NCBI RefSeq assembly: GCF_026427715.1
Contig: NZ_CP107559.1
Span: forward strand, 124,001 to 188,000
Length of the DNA: 64,000 nucleotides
Source: Methylocystis sp. MJC1
GTDB taxonomy: Bacteria; Pseudomonadota; Alphaproteobacteria; Rhizobiales; Beijerinckiaceae
Direction: 5' to 3'
Shown: positions 8,312-16,065 of the stretch, piece by piece
Position numbering within the stretch: position 1 is the first letter of the stretch
How the letters are laid out: each line of letters starts with the position of its first letter
Notes under the pieces: model-generated
Told to the model about the DNA's origin: nothing
Seen by the model: only the letters and a program-made list of their open reading frames with translations
Database searches by the model: none
Translations under genes and position numbers: made by a program

Positions 8312-9687
8312 TATGGATGCCCCCGTTCGTGCAAGAAGTTTTTGAGCGGTTCGACCACGTGATCGGGTGCGGTCATGTATCAGGCCTTCATATGCGGCCC
8401 AATACGTGACCGCTAGCCGGTATGGAGATATGTGGGCCTGGCGCAAATCATTCGAACGAGTCTTGAGCTCTATGGCGTTAATTGCGTTTCCGGGCCCGGA
8501 TCTGACCGATCATTTGACCTTACCGTTCGTCGACCTCCTCACACGCCCGACGTTTCCCAAGTCACGGAGTCTGATTGTCGATCAGGACACCGCAACCGCA
8601 GGAACTCGGAAATCTTCTCCCTTCGCCAGCATGGCCCAGACCGAGCGCGCCATATTGTTGGCGAGCGCAATCGCCACCAGCATCTTTGGTTTGCGCGACA
8701 GCATGCGCTGCAGCCAGCTTCCCTCCGGCGCACCCTTCCGCAAGGCGGAGCGAACGACGGCCATCGCGCCGATGATCAGCAGGCGGCGAATATCGCGCTG
8801 GTCCATCTTTGAGATTTTCCCGAGAACCTGTTTGCCCCCGGTCGAATGTTGCCGGGGGACAAGCCCAAGCCAGGCGGCGAAATCGCGCCCTCGGTTGAAG
8901 ACATCCATTGGCGGCGCGAAAGTCTCTATCGCTAGGGCCGTGATTGGGCCGACGCCAGGCATAGTTTGCAGACGCCGTGTCGTTTCTCCGTATGCGGCTT
9001 CGTGAACCGTCACCTTCTCAAGGTCGGAGATCTTTTTCGACAGCCCTTCGATCTGATCAAGGAAGGCACGCGCCAGTTCCACGACGAGCAATGGAAACGG
9101 TGTTGTTTGATCCTCGACCGCCGCTTCAAGAACTTTAACGTTCGCCGTCCCCTGAGCGGCGACGACGCCGTGCTCCGACAAATGACCGCGGAGCGCGTTA
9201 ATCAGCTGCGTACGCTGCCGGATCAAAAGATCCCGCGTCCGAAAAAGCATGGCGCGGGCCTGCTGTTCCTCGGTCTTGATCGCGACAAAACGCATCGTCG
9301 GTCGACTTGCAGCCTCAGCGATAGCTTCCGCGTCGGCCGCATCGTTCTTTTGGCGCTTGACGAAAGGTTTGACGTAGGCGGGTGGGATCAATCGAACCTC
9401 GTGCCCGAGGTCGCGGATGGCTCGCCCCCAATGGTGGGCGCTTCCGCAGGCCTCCATGGCGACGATGCAGCGTGGCTGCTCGGCAAAGAAGGCGAGAACT
9501 TTTTCTCGGGAAAGCTTCTTGCGGAAACCCACGCCACCATCGGCGAGGGCGCCATGCGCCTGGAAGGACCGTTTTGCAAGATCAAGACCGATGATGCTAA
9601 CCTTTTCCATAGATGCTCTCTCCGTTCGTTGCGAAAACATCACCACCTTGGCACATCGATGCCGTCAGGAGGGGGCATCCACTCCAT
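8311..9687 (-). mobile_element. IS110-family element B inside IS3 orfB
   Basis: Subterminal inverted repeats TGGATGCCCCC (8314-8324) and GGGGGCATCCA (9671-9681) bracket a single transposase gene. OrfB coding resumes on both sides, with an ATG present at both junctions, so the insertion appears to have duplicated or shared a short core. The ends are given to within a few bases. The longer non-coding part (8325-8581) lies downstream of the transposase, as in element A. Confidence 0.82.
8582..9610 (-). CDS. IS110-family transposase (element B)
   Basis: A 342-residue DEDD-type recombinase. The RuvC-like N terminus reads SIIGLDLAKRSFQAHG, with VAMEACGSAHHWGR and NDAADAEAIAEAASRPTMRF following. 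The C-terminal domain has MPGVGPITALAIETF and AAWLGLVPRQHSTGGK. The ATG at 9610 follows GGAGAGAGC and is preferred over the longer ORF start. It is intact. It is only distantly related to the element A transposase and closer to element C. Confidence 0.92.
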   Translation of the reverse strand: MEKVSIIGLDLAKRSFQAHGALADGGVGFRKKLSREKVLAFFAEQPRCIVAMEACGSAHHWGRAIRDLGHEVRLIPPAYVKPFVKRQKNDAADAEAIAEAASRPTMRFVAIKTEEQQARAMLFRTRDLLIRQRTQLINALRGHLSEHGVVAAQGTANVKVLEAAVEDQTTPFPLLVVELARAFLDQIEGLSKKISDLEKVTVHEAAYGETTRRLQTMPGVGPITALAIETFAPPMDVFNRGRDFAAWLGLVPRQHSTGGKQVLGKISKMDQRDIRRLLIIGAMAVVRSALRKGAPEGSWLQRMLSRKPKMLVAIALANNMARSVWAMLAKGEDFRVPAVAVS

Positions 9688-10299
9688 CATTCGATCCCGC
9701 CTTCGCTTGCCCAGGACAGGATGGCGTTCGAGGTGAACTCCGTCCCGTCGTCGGAAACGATCATGCCCGGCTTGTCGCGTCGCCGGATCAGCGCGGACAG
9801 CTCACGGGCGACGCGCTTTCCCGAGATCGACGTATCGGGGATCGCCGCCAGACATTCGCGCGTGACGTCGTCGACGATGTTGAGGATGCGAAAGCGCCGG
9901 CCACAGGCGAACTGGTCATGCACGAAGTCCAGAGACCAACGCGCATTCGGCTTCGCCTCGACGAGGATCGGCGCCCGCGTCCCAACGGCGCGGCGTCGGG
10001 AGCGGCGCTTGCGCACCGTGAGCCCTTCCTCACGATAGAGCCGGTAGATGCGGTTCTTGCCGGACCGCTCGCCTTGCTGACGCAGCAGGACGAACAGCCG
10101 CCGGTAGCCGAAGCGGCGGCGAGAGTTGGCGAGTTCTCGAAGCCTTTCGCGCAGAGCCGTATCGGCCTGACGCTTCGGGGCATAGCGGACCGTCGTGCGG
10201 TCGACGGCGACGATGCAGCAGGCCCGACGCTCCGACAGGCCCATCACGGCCCGAAGATGCGCGACGGCTTCGCGCCTGACGGCGGGCCCTACCATTAAT
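9687..10299 (-). pseudogene. IS3 orfB, N-terminal piece
   Basis: About 203 codons starting MVGPAVRREAVAHLRAVMG. It contains the HTH_21 segment (RRFGYRRLFVLLRQQGE) and the integrase core with WSLDFVHDQF (first catalytic Asp) and VSDDGTEFTSNAILSWA (second Asp). It is broken at GGIE by element B. The start lies at the A-rich shift site shared with orfA, where element C is inserted, so normal frameshift fusion with OrfA is no longer possible. Confidence 0.9.
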
Positions 10300-11654
10300 G
10301 GGATGGTCCGTCCCGTCCTCCCGCCTCATACTGAGGCATTCGGGACGGAGAAGGTTTCCCCATGACATTGCGCAACAAACCCCGCGATGCTGAGGTCTAC
10401 GGCGTCGACATCGGCAAAACCGTTTTCCACGTTGTCGGCCTCGATGCGGCCGGCAAGCCGATCCAGAAGGCAAGCTTTCGGCGCGACACGCTGCTGAAGT
10501 TCTTTGAGGCAGCCAAGCCTGCGCTCGTCGACATGGAGGCCTGTGCCGGCTCGCAATGGCTTGCTCGAAAAATCCTGGCCTTGGGCCACAAGGTTCGGAT
10601 TGTTCCGGCGCAGTTCGTGAAGCCCTATGTCAAATCAAATAAAAGCGACATCATCGACGCAGCCGCCATCGCAGAAGCCGTCACACGACCAACGATGCGG
10701 TTTGTGGAGGTGAAGTCCGTTGCGCAGGCCGATTTGCAAGCGCTTCATCGCATTCGCGATCAGATGATGACCGCACGAACCCGACTGATCAATCAGATGC
10801 GCGCCTTCTGTCTCGAATGCGGCGTCGCGATGCATCAGGGCGCCGGCAAGTTCAAAGCAGACTTTCCGCGCATCATCGCTGACGAGGGCAATGATATCAG
10901 TGCGGCGATGCGACGCCTCCTTCTGGATCTTTTCGAGGATTTGAAACGCCTGGAGTTGCGAATCGGCCAAGTGACTAAGGAAATCGAAGCGATCGCCGCA
11001 GTCGACGACCGAGCTCGGCGTCTGATGACCGTGCCCGGCATCGGCGCGCTCGCTGCAACCGCCATTGTCGCTACAGCGGGTGACGGACAACAGTTCAAAA
11101 AAGCACGCGACATGGCCGCTTGGCTCGGCCTTGTGCCGCGGCAATTTTCGACGGGCGGCAAGACCACGCTGCTCGGTATCAGCAAGCGTGGCAACCAGTA
11201 CGTGCGCGGGTTACTCGTCCACGGGTCGCGATCATGTCTATTGCATCTCGACCGCTCACGTGATCGTCTCGGCGCGTGGCTCGATGCCCTGCAACGACGG
11301 ATGCACAACAACAAGGTCGTCGTCGCCCTCGCGGCGAAAATCGCCCGCATTGTCTGGGTCATCCTGACCCGTCCAGGCGCGTTGTACGAACGCCATCAAC
11401 CCATTCCGGCTTAAATCGCCGGAGTTCAGACTGCGAGGTTCGGGATAGTGATGACGAAACAGTTGATCGGCGTGTCGTAAACCCTGTGCAAAAAAAACGG
11501 GCTTCTTGCCCGAACCATTATTTGGGAACGATACGTGCGGATCTCATCATGGCCTGGCCGCAACAGCGATCCACTCGCGAGAGGCCGGATACATTTAAGC
11601 AGACTGCATCGTCAGAACGAACGCGACCCTTGCACGGACGGGGCGGACCATACA
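10298..11654 (+). mobile_element. IS110-family element C between IS3 orfA and orfB
   Basis: Inverted repeats ATGGTCCGTCCCGTCC (10303-10318) and GGACGGGGCGGACCAT (11636-11651) match at 15 of 16 positions and enclose one transposase gene. Outside them the IS3 sequence resumes: orfB start on the left, orfA end with its A-run on the right. The long non-coding part (11415-11635) is downstream of the transposase. The ends are precise to a few bases. Confidence 0.85.
10362..11414 (+). CDS. IS110-family transposase (element C)
   Basis: A 350-residue DEDD-type recombinase. Motifs are VYGVDIGKTVFHVVGLD at the N terminus, VDMEACAGSQWLARK, and SDIIDAAAIAEAVTRPTMRF in the RuvC-like domain. The C-terminal domain has TVPGIGALAATAIVA and AAWLGLVPRQFSTGGK. 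The ATG at 10362 follows GGAGAAGG. It is intact and shares many residues with the element B transposase. Confidence 0.93.
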   Translation: MTLRNKPRDAEVYGVDIGKTVFHVVGLDAAGKPIQKASFRRDTLLKFFEAAKPALVDMEACAGSQWLARKILALGHKVRIVPAQFVKPYVKSNKSDIIDAAAIAEAVTRPTMRFVEVKSVAQADLQALHRIRDQMMTARTRLINQMRAFCLECGVAMHQGAGKFKADFPRIIADEGNDISAAMRRLLLDLFEDLKRLELRIGQVTKEIEAIAAVDDRARRLMTVPGIGALAATAIVATAGDGQQFKKARDMAAWLGLVPRQFSTGGKTTLLGISKRGNQYVRGLLVHGSRSCLLHLDRSRDRLGAWLDALQRRMHNNKVVVALAAKIARIVWVILTRPGALYERHQPIPA

Positions 11655-11914
11655 TTTTTTCCCAGAAGCTCCCGGAGCGCCGCCGCTTCCAGCATCTGAT
11701 CCGCCAGCAGCTTCTTCAGCTTTGCATTCTCCTCCTCCAGCGCCTTCAGACGCTTCGCTTCCGAAACGTCCATGCCGCCGAATTTGGCCTTCCAATTGTA
11801 GAGCGTCGCTTCCGAAACCGCGTATTTGCGCGCCAGATCCGCGACCTTCGCGCCCGCTTCCTGCTCCCGCAAAATCCCGATGATCTGCTCTTCCGTGAAC
11901 CGCTTCTTCTTCAT
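11612..11914 (-). pseudogene. IS3 orfA (HTH protein), 3' end replaced
   Basis: This begins MKKKRFTEEQIIGILREQEA, with the HTH (VADLARKYAVSEATLYNWK) and a leucine-zipper-like stretch (LKALEEENAKLKKLLADQM), which is the typical IS407 OrfA of about 88 residues. The last native residues are LRELLGKN at the A6 slippery run (about 11654-11660). Beyond it the frame runs into element C, so the normal OrfA end and the shift into OrfB are lost. Confidence 0.85.
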
Positions 11915-11978
11915 CTCGTCCGTCCTGCAATGGGCCGGACTCTAATCCAAGCTGGAGGAGTTTTTCAGGGGCAGGTCA

Positions 11979-12164
11979 CCCGCCCAGCGAAGCGGTGCGC
12001 TACCTCGCGGGAAACGTAACGGTGGCGGACGTCTGGAAATTTAATGCGCCGATACGGGCGGAGCCGGAGGTAGTAAGGGCTCGTCCGAGAATAACTGAAC
12101 CGAGGGCGCTTCTGGATGCGGTCTGGCGATTCCTCGGCGAATCGGAATCGTTTAGCCTTCTGGC
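11979..12164. other. Non-coding junction after the IS3 element
   Basis: It starts with the right copy of the 4-bp duplication CCCG. No supported gene is present. The last 90 bases (about 12076 on) probably belong to the left end of the ISAzo13-type element whose transposase starts at 12165, but no inverted repeat could be paired because the other end is missing. Confidence 0.5.
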
Positions 12165-13025
12165 GTGATCGACGAATCGGCCATTCGCTCGCGCTTCGAG
12201 GCGCTCGCTCCACTCCTGGACGAGCGGGCGCTTCGGCGCTTTGCTGCGGCCGAGGCGCAAGCGGCGGGACGTGGCGGAATCGCCGCGGTGTCGCGGATCA
12301 CCGGGGTCGCGCGCAGCACGATCGGGCGCGGGGTCAACGAGCTGCGCGCCGGCGAGCCGTGCGACGCGTCTCGCGTTCGGCGTCCGGGCGGCGGACGCAA
12401 GCCGCTGGTCGAGACGGATCCCACTCTGCGTGACGATCTGCGTTCCCTCGTCGAGCCGGACGCACGCGGTGATCCGCAATCGCCGCTGCTTTGGACCTGC
12501 AAGAGCCTGCGCACGCTCAGCGAGGCCTTGCGCGATATGGGGCACAGGATCGGCCGCACGCGGGTCGGCGAGCTGCTGCACGAGCTCGGCTTCAGCCTGC
12601 AGGCCAATCGCAAGACGCGCGAAGGCTCGGATCATCCGGATCGGGACGCGCAGTTCCGCTACATCAATGATCGCGTCAAGGAAGCGCTGGCCGCAAACGA
12701 GCCGGCGATCTCGGTCGACACCAAGAAGAAGGAGCTCGTCGGCGACTTCAAGAATCAAGGGCGCGAATGGCGCAAGAAGGGCGCGCCCGAAGAGGTGCGC
12801 GTGCACGACTTCGTCATTCCCGAACTCGGACGCGCGGTTCCTTATGGCGTCTACGACATCGCCGACGACGCCGGATGGGTGAGCCTCGGCGTCGATCACG
12901 ACACCGGCGCCTTCGCGGTCAATGCCATCAGAAGCTGGTGGCTGGAAATGGGCCGCGCGCGCTATCCAAACGCCAGGCGCCTTCTGATCATCACTCCGGC
13001 AGTTTGCGGGCTTGACCGCACCTAA
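12165..13025 (+). pseudogene. ISAzo13-family transposase, truncated
   Basis: The reading frame gives 286 residues of an ISAzo13-type transposase. It contains an N-terminal HTH (GGIAAVSRITGVARSTIGRG), the RPGGGRKPL linker, and the core start SVDTKKKELVGDFKNQGREW with VYDIADDAGWVSLGVDHDT. Family members are near 400 residues and continue after the ARRLLI motif with an Asp-Gly-Gly-Gly-Ser catalytic region. Here the frame turns into unrelated residues right after RRLLIITP, so the C-terminal third with catalytic residues is gone. Confidence 0.85.
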
Positions 13026-13276
13026 TAACAGCCGCCTCAACTCGACAAGAGCGGCCATGTCGACGCGCGGCGCGCCGACGGTCATCCCGGCACAGATCGC
13101 GGGATCAAGCATCCAACTGGCCATCGAGATAACGACGCCGGCTGGCCCCAAGACTTTAAGAAACTGGCCGGTCGCTCTCTGCTCCACTCGGCGGACAGAG
13201 ACTTTGCAGCCAAAATATGGATGCCATTTGTAATAAAGTTCCGCCTCCTGCCCGACATGGGCAGAATGAACTGGGG
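13026..13276. other. IS debris without a recognisable gene
   Basis: This 251-base stretch lies between the broken ISAzo13 and IS66 transposase genes. No frame resembles a known protein. It probably consists of fused remnants of mobile elements. Confidence 0.4.
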
Positions 13277-13483
13277 ATGGCCATTACGCGCAAGAACTCA
13301 CTATTCGCCGGGCCCGCTAGCGGCGGGCGGACGTCGGCGACGATCGCCTCGCTGCTCGCAACCGCCCGCCTCAATGACGTTGATCCAAACGCTTGGCTCA
13401 CTCAGACTCTCGAGCGCATTGCCGCCGGCTGGCCAAACAAACAAATCGACGCACTGCTGCCCTGGAACTTCTCACAAAACTGA
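13277..13483 (+). pseudogene. IS66 tnpC C-terminal remnant
   Basis: About 68 codons match the extreme C terminus of IS66 transposases: ITRKNSLFAGPASGGRTSAT, then ATARLNDVDPNAWL and the terminal ALLPWNF. The catalytic core is absent. It is the third of four IS66-family traces in the window. Confidence 0.85.
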
Positions 13484-13806
13484 CGGGGCGCGGAGGACGC
13501 TTACGGAAAGCCCCGCACGCTCGGCCAGCTCTGTCGTCGCTTCGGTCCAATGCGAGCGCGTCGAATGAGCTGCCAAGCATCACAACCGCGTCGTGGCTGT
13601 AGCGGGAATTGGAACGGTCGCCGGCTTGGCCACAGTTGTTTCGCTTCGACGATTTACGGGGCGCTCCCTGCGCATTTTCGACAAAGTCGTTAACGTGACA
13701 ACGCTCTCGAAGGGTCGCGCACCCCATTGCAGCTGAAATCCGGAACCATGCGTACAGGTGGAGCGTTCCCCTGGAGAATCGCGAGTTTTCGTCACGGGAG
13801 CCTTCG
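13484..13806. other. Intergenic region upstream of the di-haem cytochrome gene
   Basis: A 323-base stretch with no supported ORF. It must hold the promoter of the gene at 13807; no convincing -35/-10 pair or operator was recognised. Confidence 0.4.
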
Positions 13807-15390
13807 ATGTCACTCGATTGGAGAAGGAAATACGGGAAAACCGTGGCGGGGATCATTCCTGCTGTCGCGCTCAGCGCTCTGGCCGGAAGCGTGGCGCTAC
13901 TTACCTCCGCTGAGGACGCGAGATCGCAATCGCCCGCTGACGCGGCGCGCGCAGATGCTATCGCAGTGGCGCAGACTCCCAAGGAAGCTCCAATGGAGCG
14001 GCCGGAACAGAAGAAAACGGCCCACGACCTTTCCGATGTCTTCAACCCGAGCAATGCGTCGCCCTCGTCGGAGGCTTTGGTCAATCAACAAGATCGCGGA
14101 CAGATGCTTGGTTTCGATTTCTACCGCGACCCGCTTGGAGCGATGAAGCCGGGAACGACATTCGAGGACGTTTACAAGGCCGGCGTCGCCAATAAGCCGA
14201 AGGCCATGGCGACCCAACGCAAGCTCCTCGAAAGCCGGTACAACCTCGAACCGAACCTCGATCCGGTTGTCAAAATGTCGCGCGGCAAGCCACTAGCCGT
14301 CGGCCCTGCCGCGAAATTGCCAGCGGGAATGAAATGGGAATCTCTGGCCGAGTTGGGCCCGGCCGAGATTCGCGAGCGGGACATCTTCCCTTACAAAGCG
14401 CTGCCCCATGTCGCGCAAGGGGGTGGGTTAGGCGGCCAGGTTTTCCCCGAGATGCAGATCAAAATGTTTCCGCGGTTAGAGAGGTATGACGTCGAATTCG
14501 ACCTCCCTGAGGCCTTTCTGCCCGAGTTTCCGCCGGCGATGTTTCTGCAGAACCGGCCCGAACTGGGCGACGTCTCCCGAGGCGAAGTCGTCTCGATCAA
14601 CAACTATTACCGCTTATTCAAAGACATCTTGACGCCCGTGCAGCTCGATGGCTTGCGTTTGCTGTTAACGCCATTCCCTCAAGAAGAATTCAACCCGACC
14701 GACGATCGCAAGACGGCCCAACCCAGCTTGGGGGTGACGTGCCTCGATTGCCATGTGAATGGTCACACGAGCGGTCAATTCCACATCAATCCAGACACTA
14801 GGCCGGAGCCGCGGCGTCTGCGGCTGGACACTGTCAGTTTGCGCGGCTTGTTCAATCAGCAAATTCACGGATCGAAACGGAGCTTACGTTCGGTCGAGGA
14901 CTTCACCGAGTTTGAGCAGCGAACCGCTTACTTCAATGGCGATGAGATACACGCCATCAAGAAGGGCATGAATATTTTGGACCGAATTCACGTTTCGCAT
15001 ATGGCCCAGATGCAGAACATGTTTGATTTTCCGCCGGCGCCGAAACTAACCGTCGCGGGCAGGCTCGACCCGGCTAAGGCGACGGCCAGCGAAATCGCCG
15101 GCGAGAAATTGTTCTTTGGCAAAGCGCAATGTTCTACCTGCCATCCCGCGCCGTCTTATCTGGATAACCAGATGCACGACCTCCATCTCGAGCGATTCCT
15201 GAAGAACGAGGCAGGAGATGGACCGATTAAAGCGTTCACGTTGCGAGGCATCAAAGACAGCCCGCCTTATTTCCACGATGGCCGGCTTTTGACGCTGGAA
15301 GACACTGTGGAGTTCTTCAACCTCGTCCTCGAACTCCGACTCACTTCCGAGGAGAAGCGCAATTTGGTTGACTTCATGCGGCAATTGTAG
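13807..15390 (+). CDS. Periplasmic di-haem cytochrome c (peroxidase/MauG-like)
   Basis: A 527-residue secreted protein. A basic N terminus and hydrophobic stretch (about residues 9-33) form a signal peptide. Two covalent haem sites are visible: CLDCH at 312-316 and CSTCH at 442-446. The C-terminal half, with KAFTLRGIKDSPPYFHDGR and LEDTVEFFNLVL, is typical of the di-haem cytochrome c peroxidase/MauG superfamily, in the long subgroup often labelled cytochrome B6 in databases. That label is misleading, because there are no b-type membrane helices. It probably handles periplasmic electron transfer or peroxide; the substrate is unknown. GGGAG precedes the ATG. It is monocistronic between IS debris and kdp. 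Confidence 0.8.
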   Translation: MSLDWRRKYGKTVAGIIPAVALSALAGSVALLTSAEDARSQSPADAARADAIAVAQTPKEAPMERPEQKKTAHDLSDVFNPSNASPSSEALVNQQDRGQMLGFDFYRDPLGAMKPGTTFEDVYKAGVANKPKAMATQRKLLESRYNLEPNLDPVVKMSRGKPLAVGPAAKLPAGMKWESLAELGPAEIRERDIFPYKALPHVAQGGGLGGQVFPEMQIKMFPRLERYDVEFDLPEAFLPEFPPAMFLQNRPELGDVSRGEVVSINNYYRLFKDILTPVQLDGLRLLLTPFPQEEFNPTDDRKTAQPSLGVTCLDCHVNGHTSGQFHINPDTRPEPRRLRLDTVSLRGLFNQQIHGSKRSLRSVEDFTEFEQRTAYFNGDEIHAIKKGMNILDRIHVSHMAQMQNMFDFPPAPKLTVAGRLDPAKATASEIAGEKLFFGKAQCSTCHPAPSYLDNQMHDLHLERFLKNEAGDGPIKAFTLRGIKDSPPYFHDGRLLTLEDTVEFFNLVLELRLTSEEKRNLVDFMRQL

Positions 15391-15726
15391 GCTCGACGCA
15401 GCAACCATGCTCACGTGCTCCCGTTGACTTCCTCCTGACGGCCAAGCTCCCCCGATGGCGCGGGGGCGGGGATTGCTGCGGAGCAACCCAACGCATCGTG
15501 TCTCGAAGCAGATCGAAAGCGACTGCCATCTGAAAAAGAACAGGCCAAAAGTCAGCGGATTCACTGATCTTTGGCGGTAGCGCCTTGCTTCTCTGTCGTT
15601 GAGACCTTCTCCCGAAAAATCCTAATGGCTTCCTTATGTCTTTTGCCGCCACCCTCCATCGTGTCTGATCGGTCCCCTCGGCGACAAGCTCGAACGGACC
15701 GATGATGCAGGCCATGGAGTTGTGTC
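15391..15726. other. Intergenic region upstream of the kdp operon
   Basis: A 336-base stretch without a supported gene. The kdp promoter and KdpE operator are expected here by analogy, but no specific site could be identified by eye. ORFs on the minus strand have no recognisable content. Confidence 0.4.
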
Positions 15727-15837
15727 ATGCCGGAGCCAATCTTCGCGTTAGGCCTCTTCGCCTTTGTATTCACCGTAGGAAACAATCTCGTCCACGAGAT
15801 CAAATCGCGGCGGAATAGAAAGACCCCGCGCGGTTGA
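15727..15837 (+). CDS. 36-residue membrane mini-protein upstream of kdp
   Basis: The frame encodes a short protein: one hydrophobic stretch (ALGLFAFVFTVG) followed by a strongly basic tail (KSRRNRKTPRG). It ends 11 bases before the next mini-ORF, in line with kdpF, and GGAGGCG precedes that next start. The topology suggests one membrane helix with a cytoplasmic positive tail. No family is recognised. Support comes from the tight spacing and membrane-protein composition. Confidence 0.45.
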   Translation: MPEPIFALGLFAFVFTVGNNLVHEIKSRRNRKTPRG

Positions 15838-15848
15838 GGAGGCGACGA

Positions 15849-15932
15849 ATGCTCGACTTTGTCTATGTCGCCCTGGGCGTCGTTCTTTTTGTTGTCGCCG
15901 CCGCCTATGCGCGCGCGTGCGGCCGTCTTTAG
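15849..15932 (+). CDS. 27-residue single-helix protein upstream of kdpF
   Basis: It reads MLDFVYVALGVVLFVVAAAY and ends ARACGRL, a single transmembrane helix almost filling the protein. A GAGGAGGCG ribosome-binding site lies just before the ATG, and the gene ends 13 bases before kdpF. Similar mini-proteins ahead of kdpF occur in other alphaproteobacterial kdp operons to my recollection. It may be a second KdpF-like subunit; this is inference. Confidence 0.6.
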   Translation: MLDFVYVALGVVLFVVAAAYARACGRL

Positions 15933-15945
15933 AAGGAGCGGCGGC

Positions 15946-16032
15946 ATGTCGGAACCAGCCATCGGCTTGATCGTGGCCGTTCTTCTCGGTGTCTATCTCG
16001 CCTACACGCTTCTGCGTCCCGAAAAATTTTGA
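15946..16032 (+). CDS. kdpF: KdpF, small subunit of the Kdp K+ ATPase
   Basis: A 28-residue single-helix protein (MSEPAIGLIVAVLLGVYLAY, ending TLLRPEKF). The closing LLRPEKF is the hallmark of KdpF, which stabilises the KdpABC complex in the inner membrane. AAGGAGCGG precedes the ATG. It lies directly ahead of kdpA. Confidence 0.9.
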   Translation: MSEPAIGLIVAVLLGVYLAYTLLRPEKF

Positions 16033-16065
16033 TGAGGGAGGCCCGGCTCCGTCCGGGTGTTCGCC

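Larger units (their letters stand above)
3992..11978 (-). mobile_element. IS407-group IS3 element carrying nested insertions
   Basis: The left tip at 3992 reads TGACCTGCCCCTGAA and the right tip at 11978 is its inverted repeat. Both ends share a further TTAGAGTC block. They are flanked by the direct repeat CCCG (3988-3991 and 11979-11982), the 4-bp duplication known for the IS407 group. orfA and the three pieces of orfB lie on the minus strand in collinear order. Removing an IS66 (4305-8275, itself holding an IS1111-type element) and two IS110-type elements leaves about 1.3 kb, the normal size of such an element. Both IRs and the duplication are read directly; the order of insertion is inferred. 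Confidence 0.9.

Noticed and set aside
12000..13187. Long minus-strand ORF of 395 codons
   Set aside because: It is antisense to the ISAzo13 transposase frame, has no recognisable domain and shows the Arg/Ala/Asp-rich look of GC-rich shadow frames.
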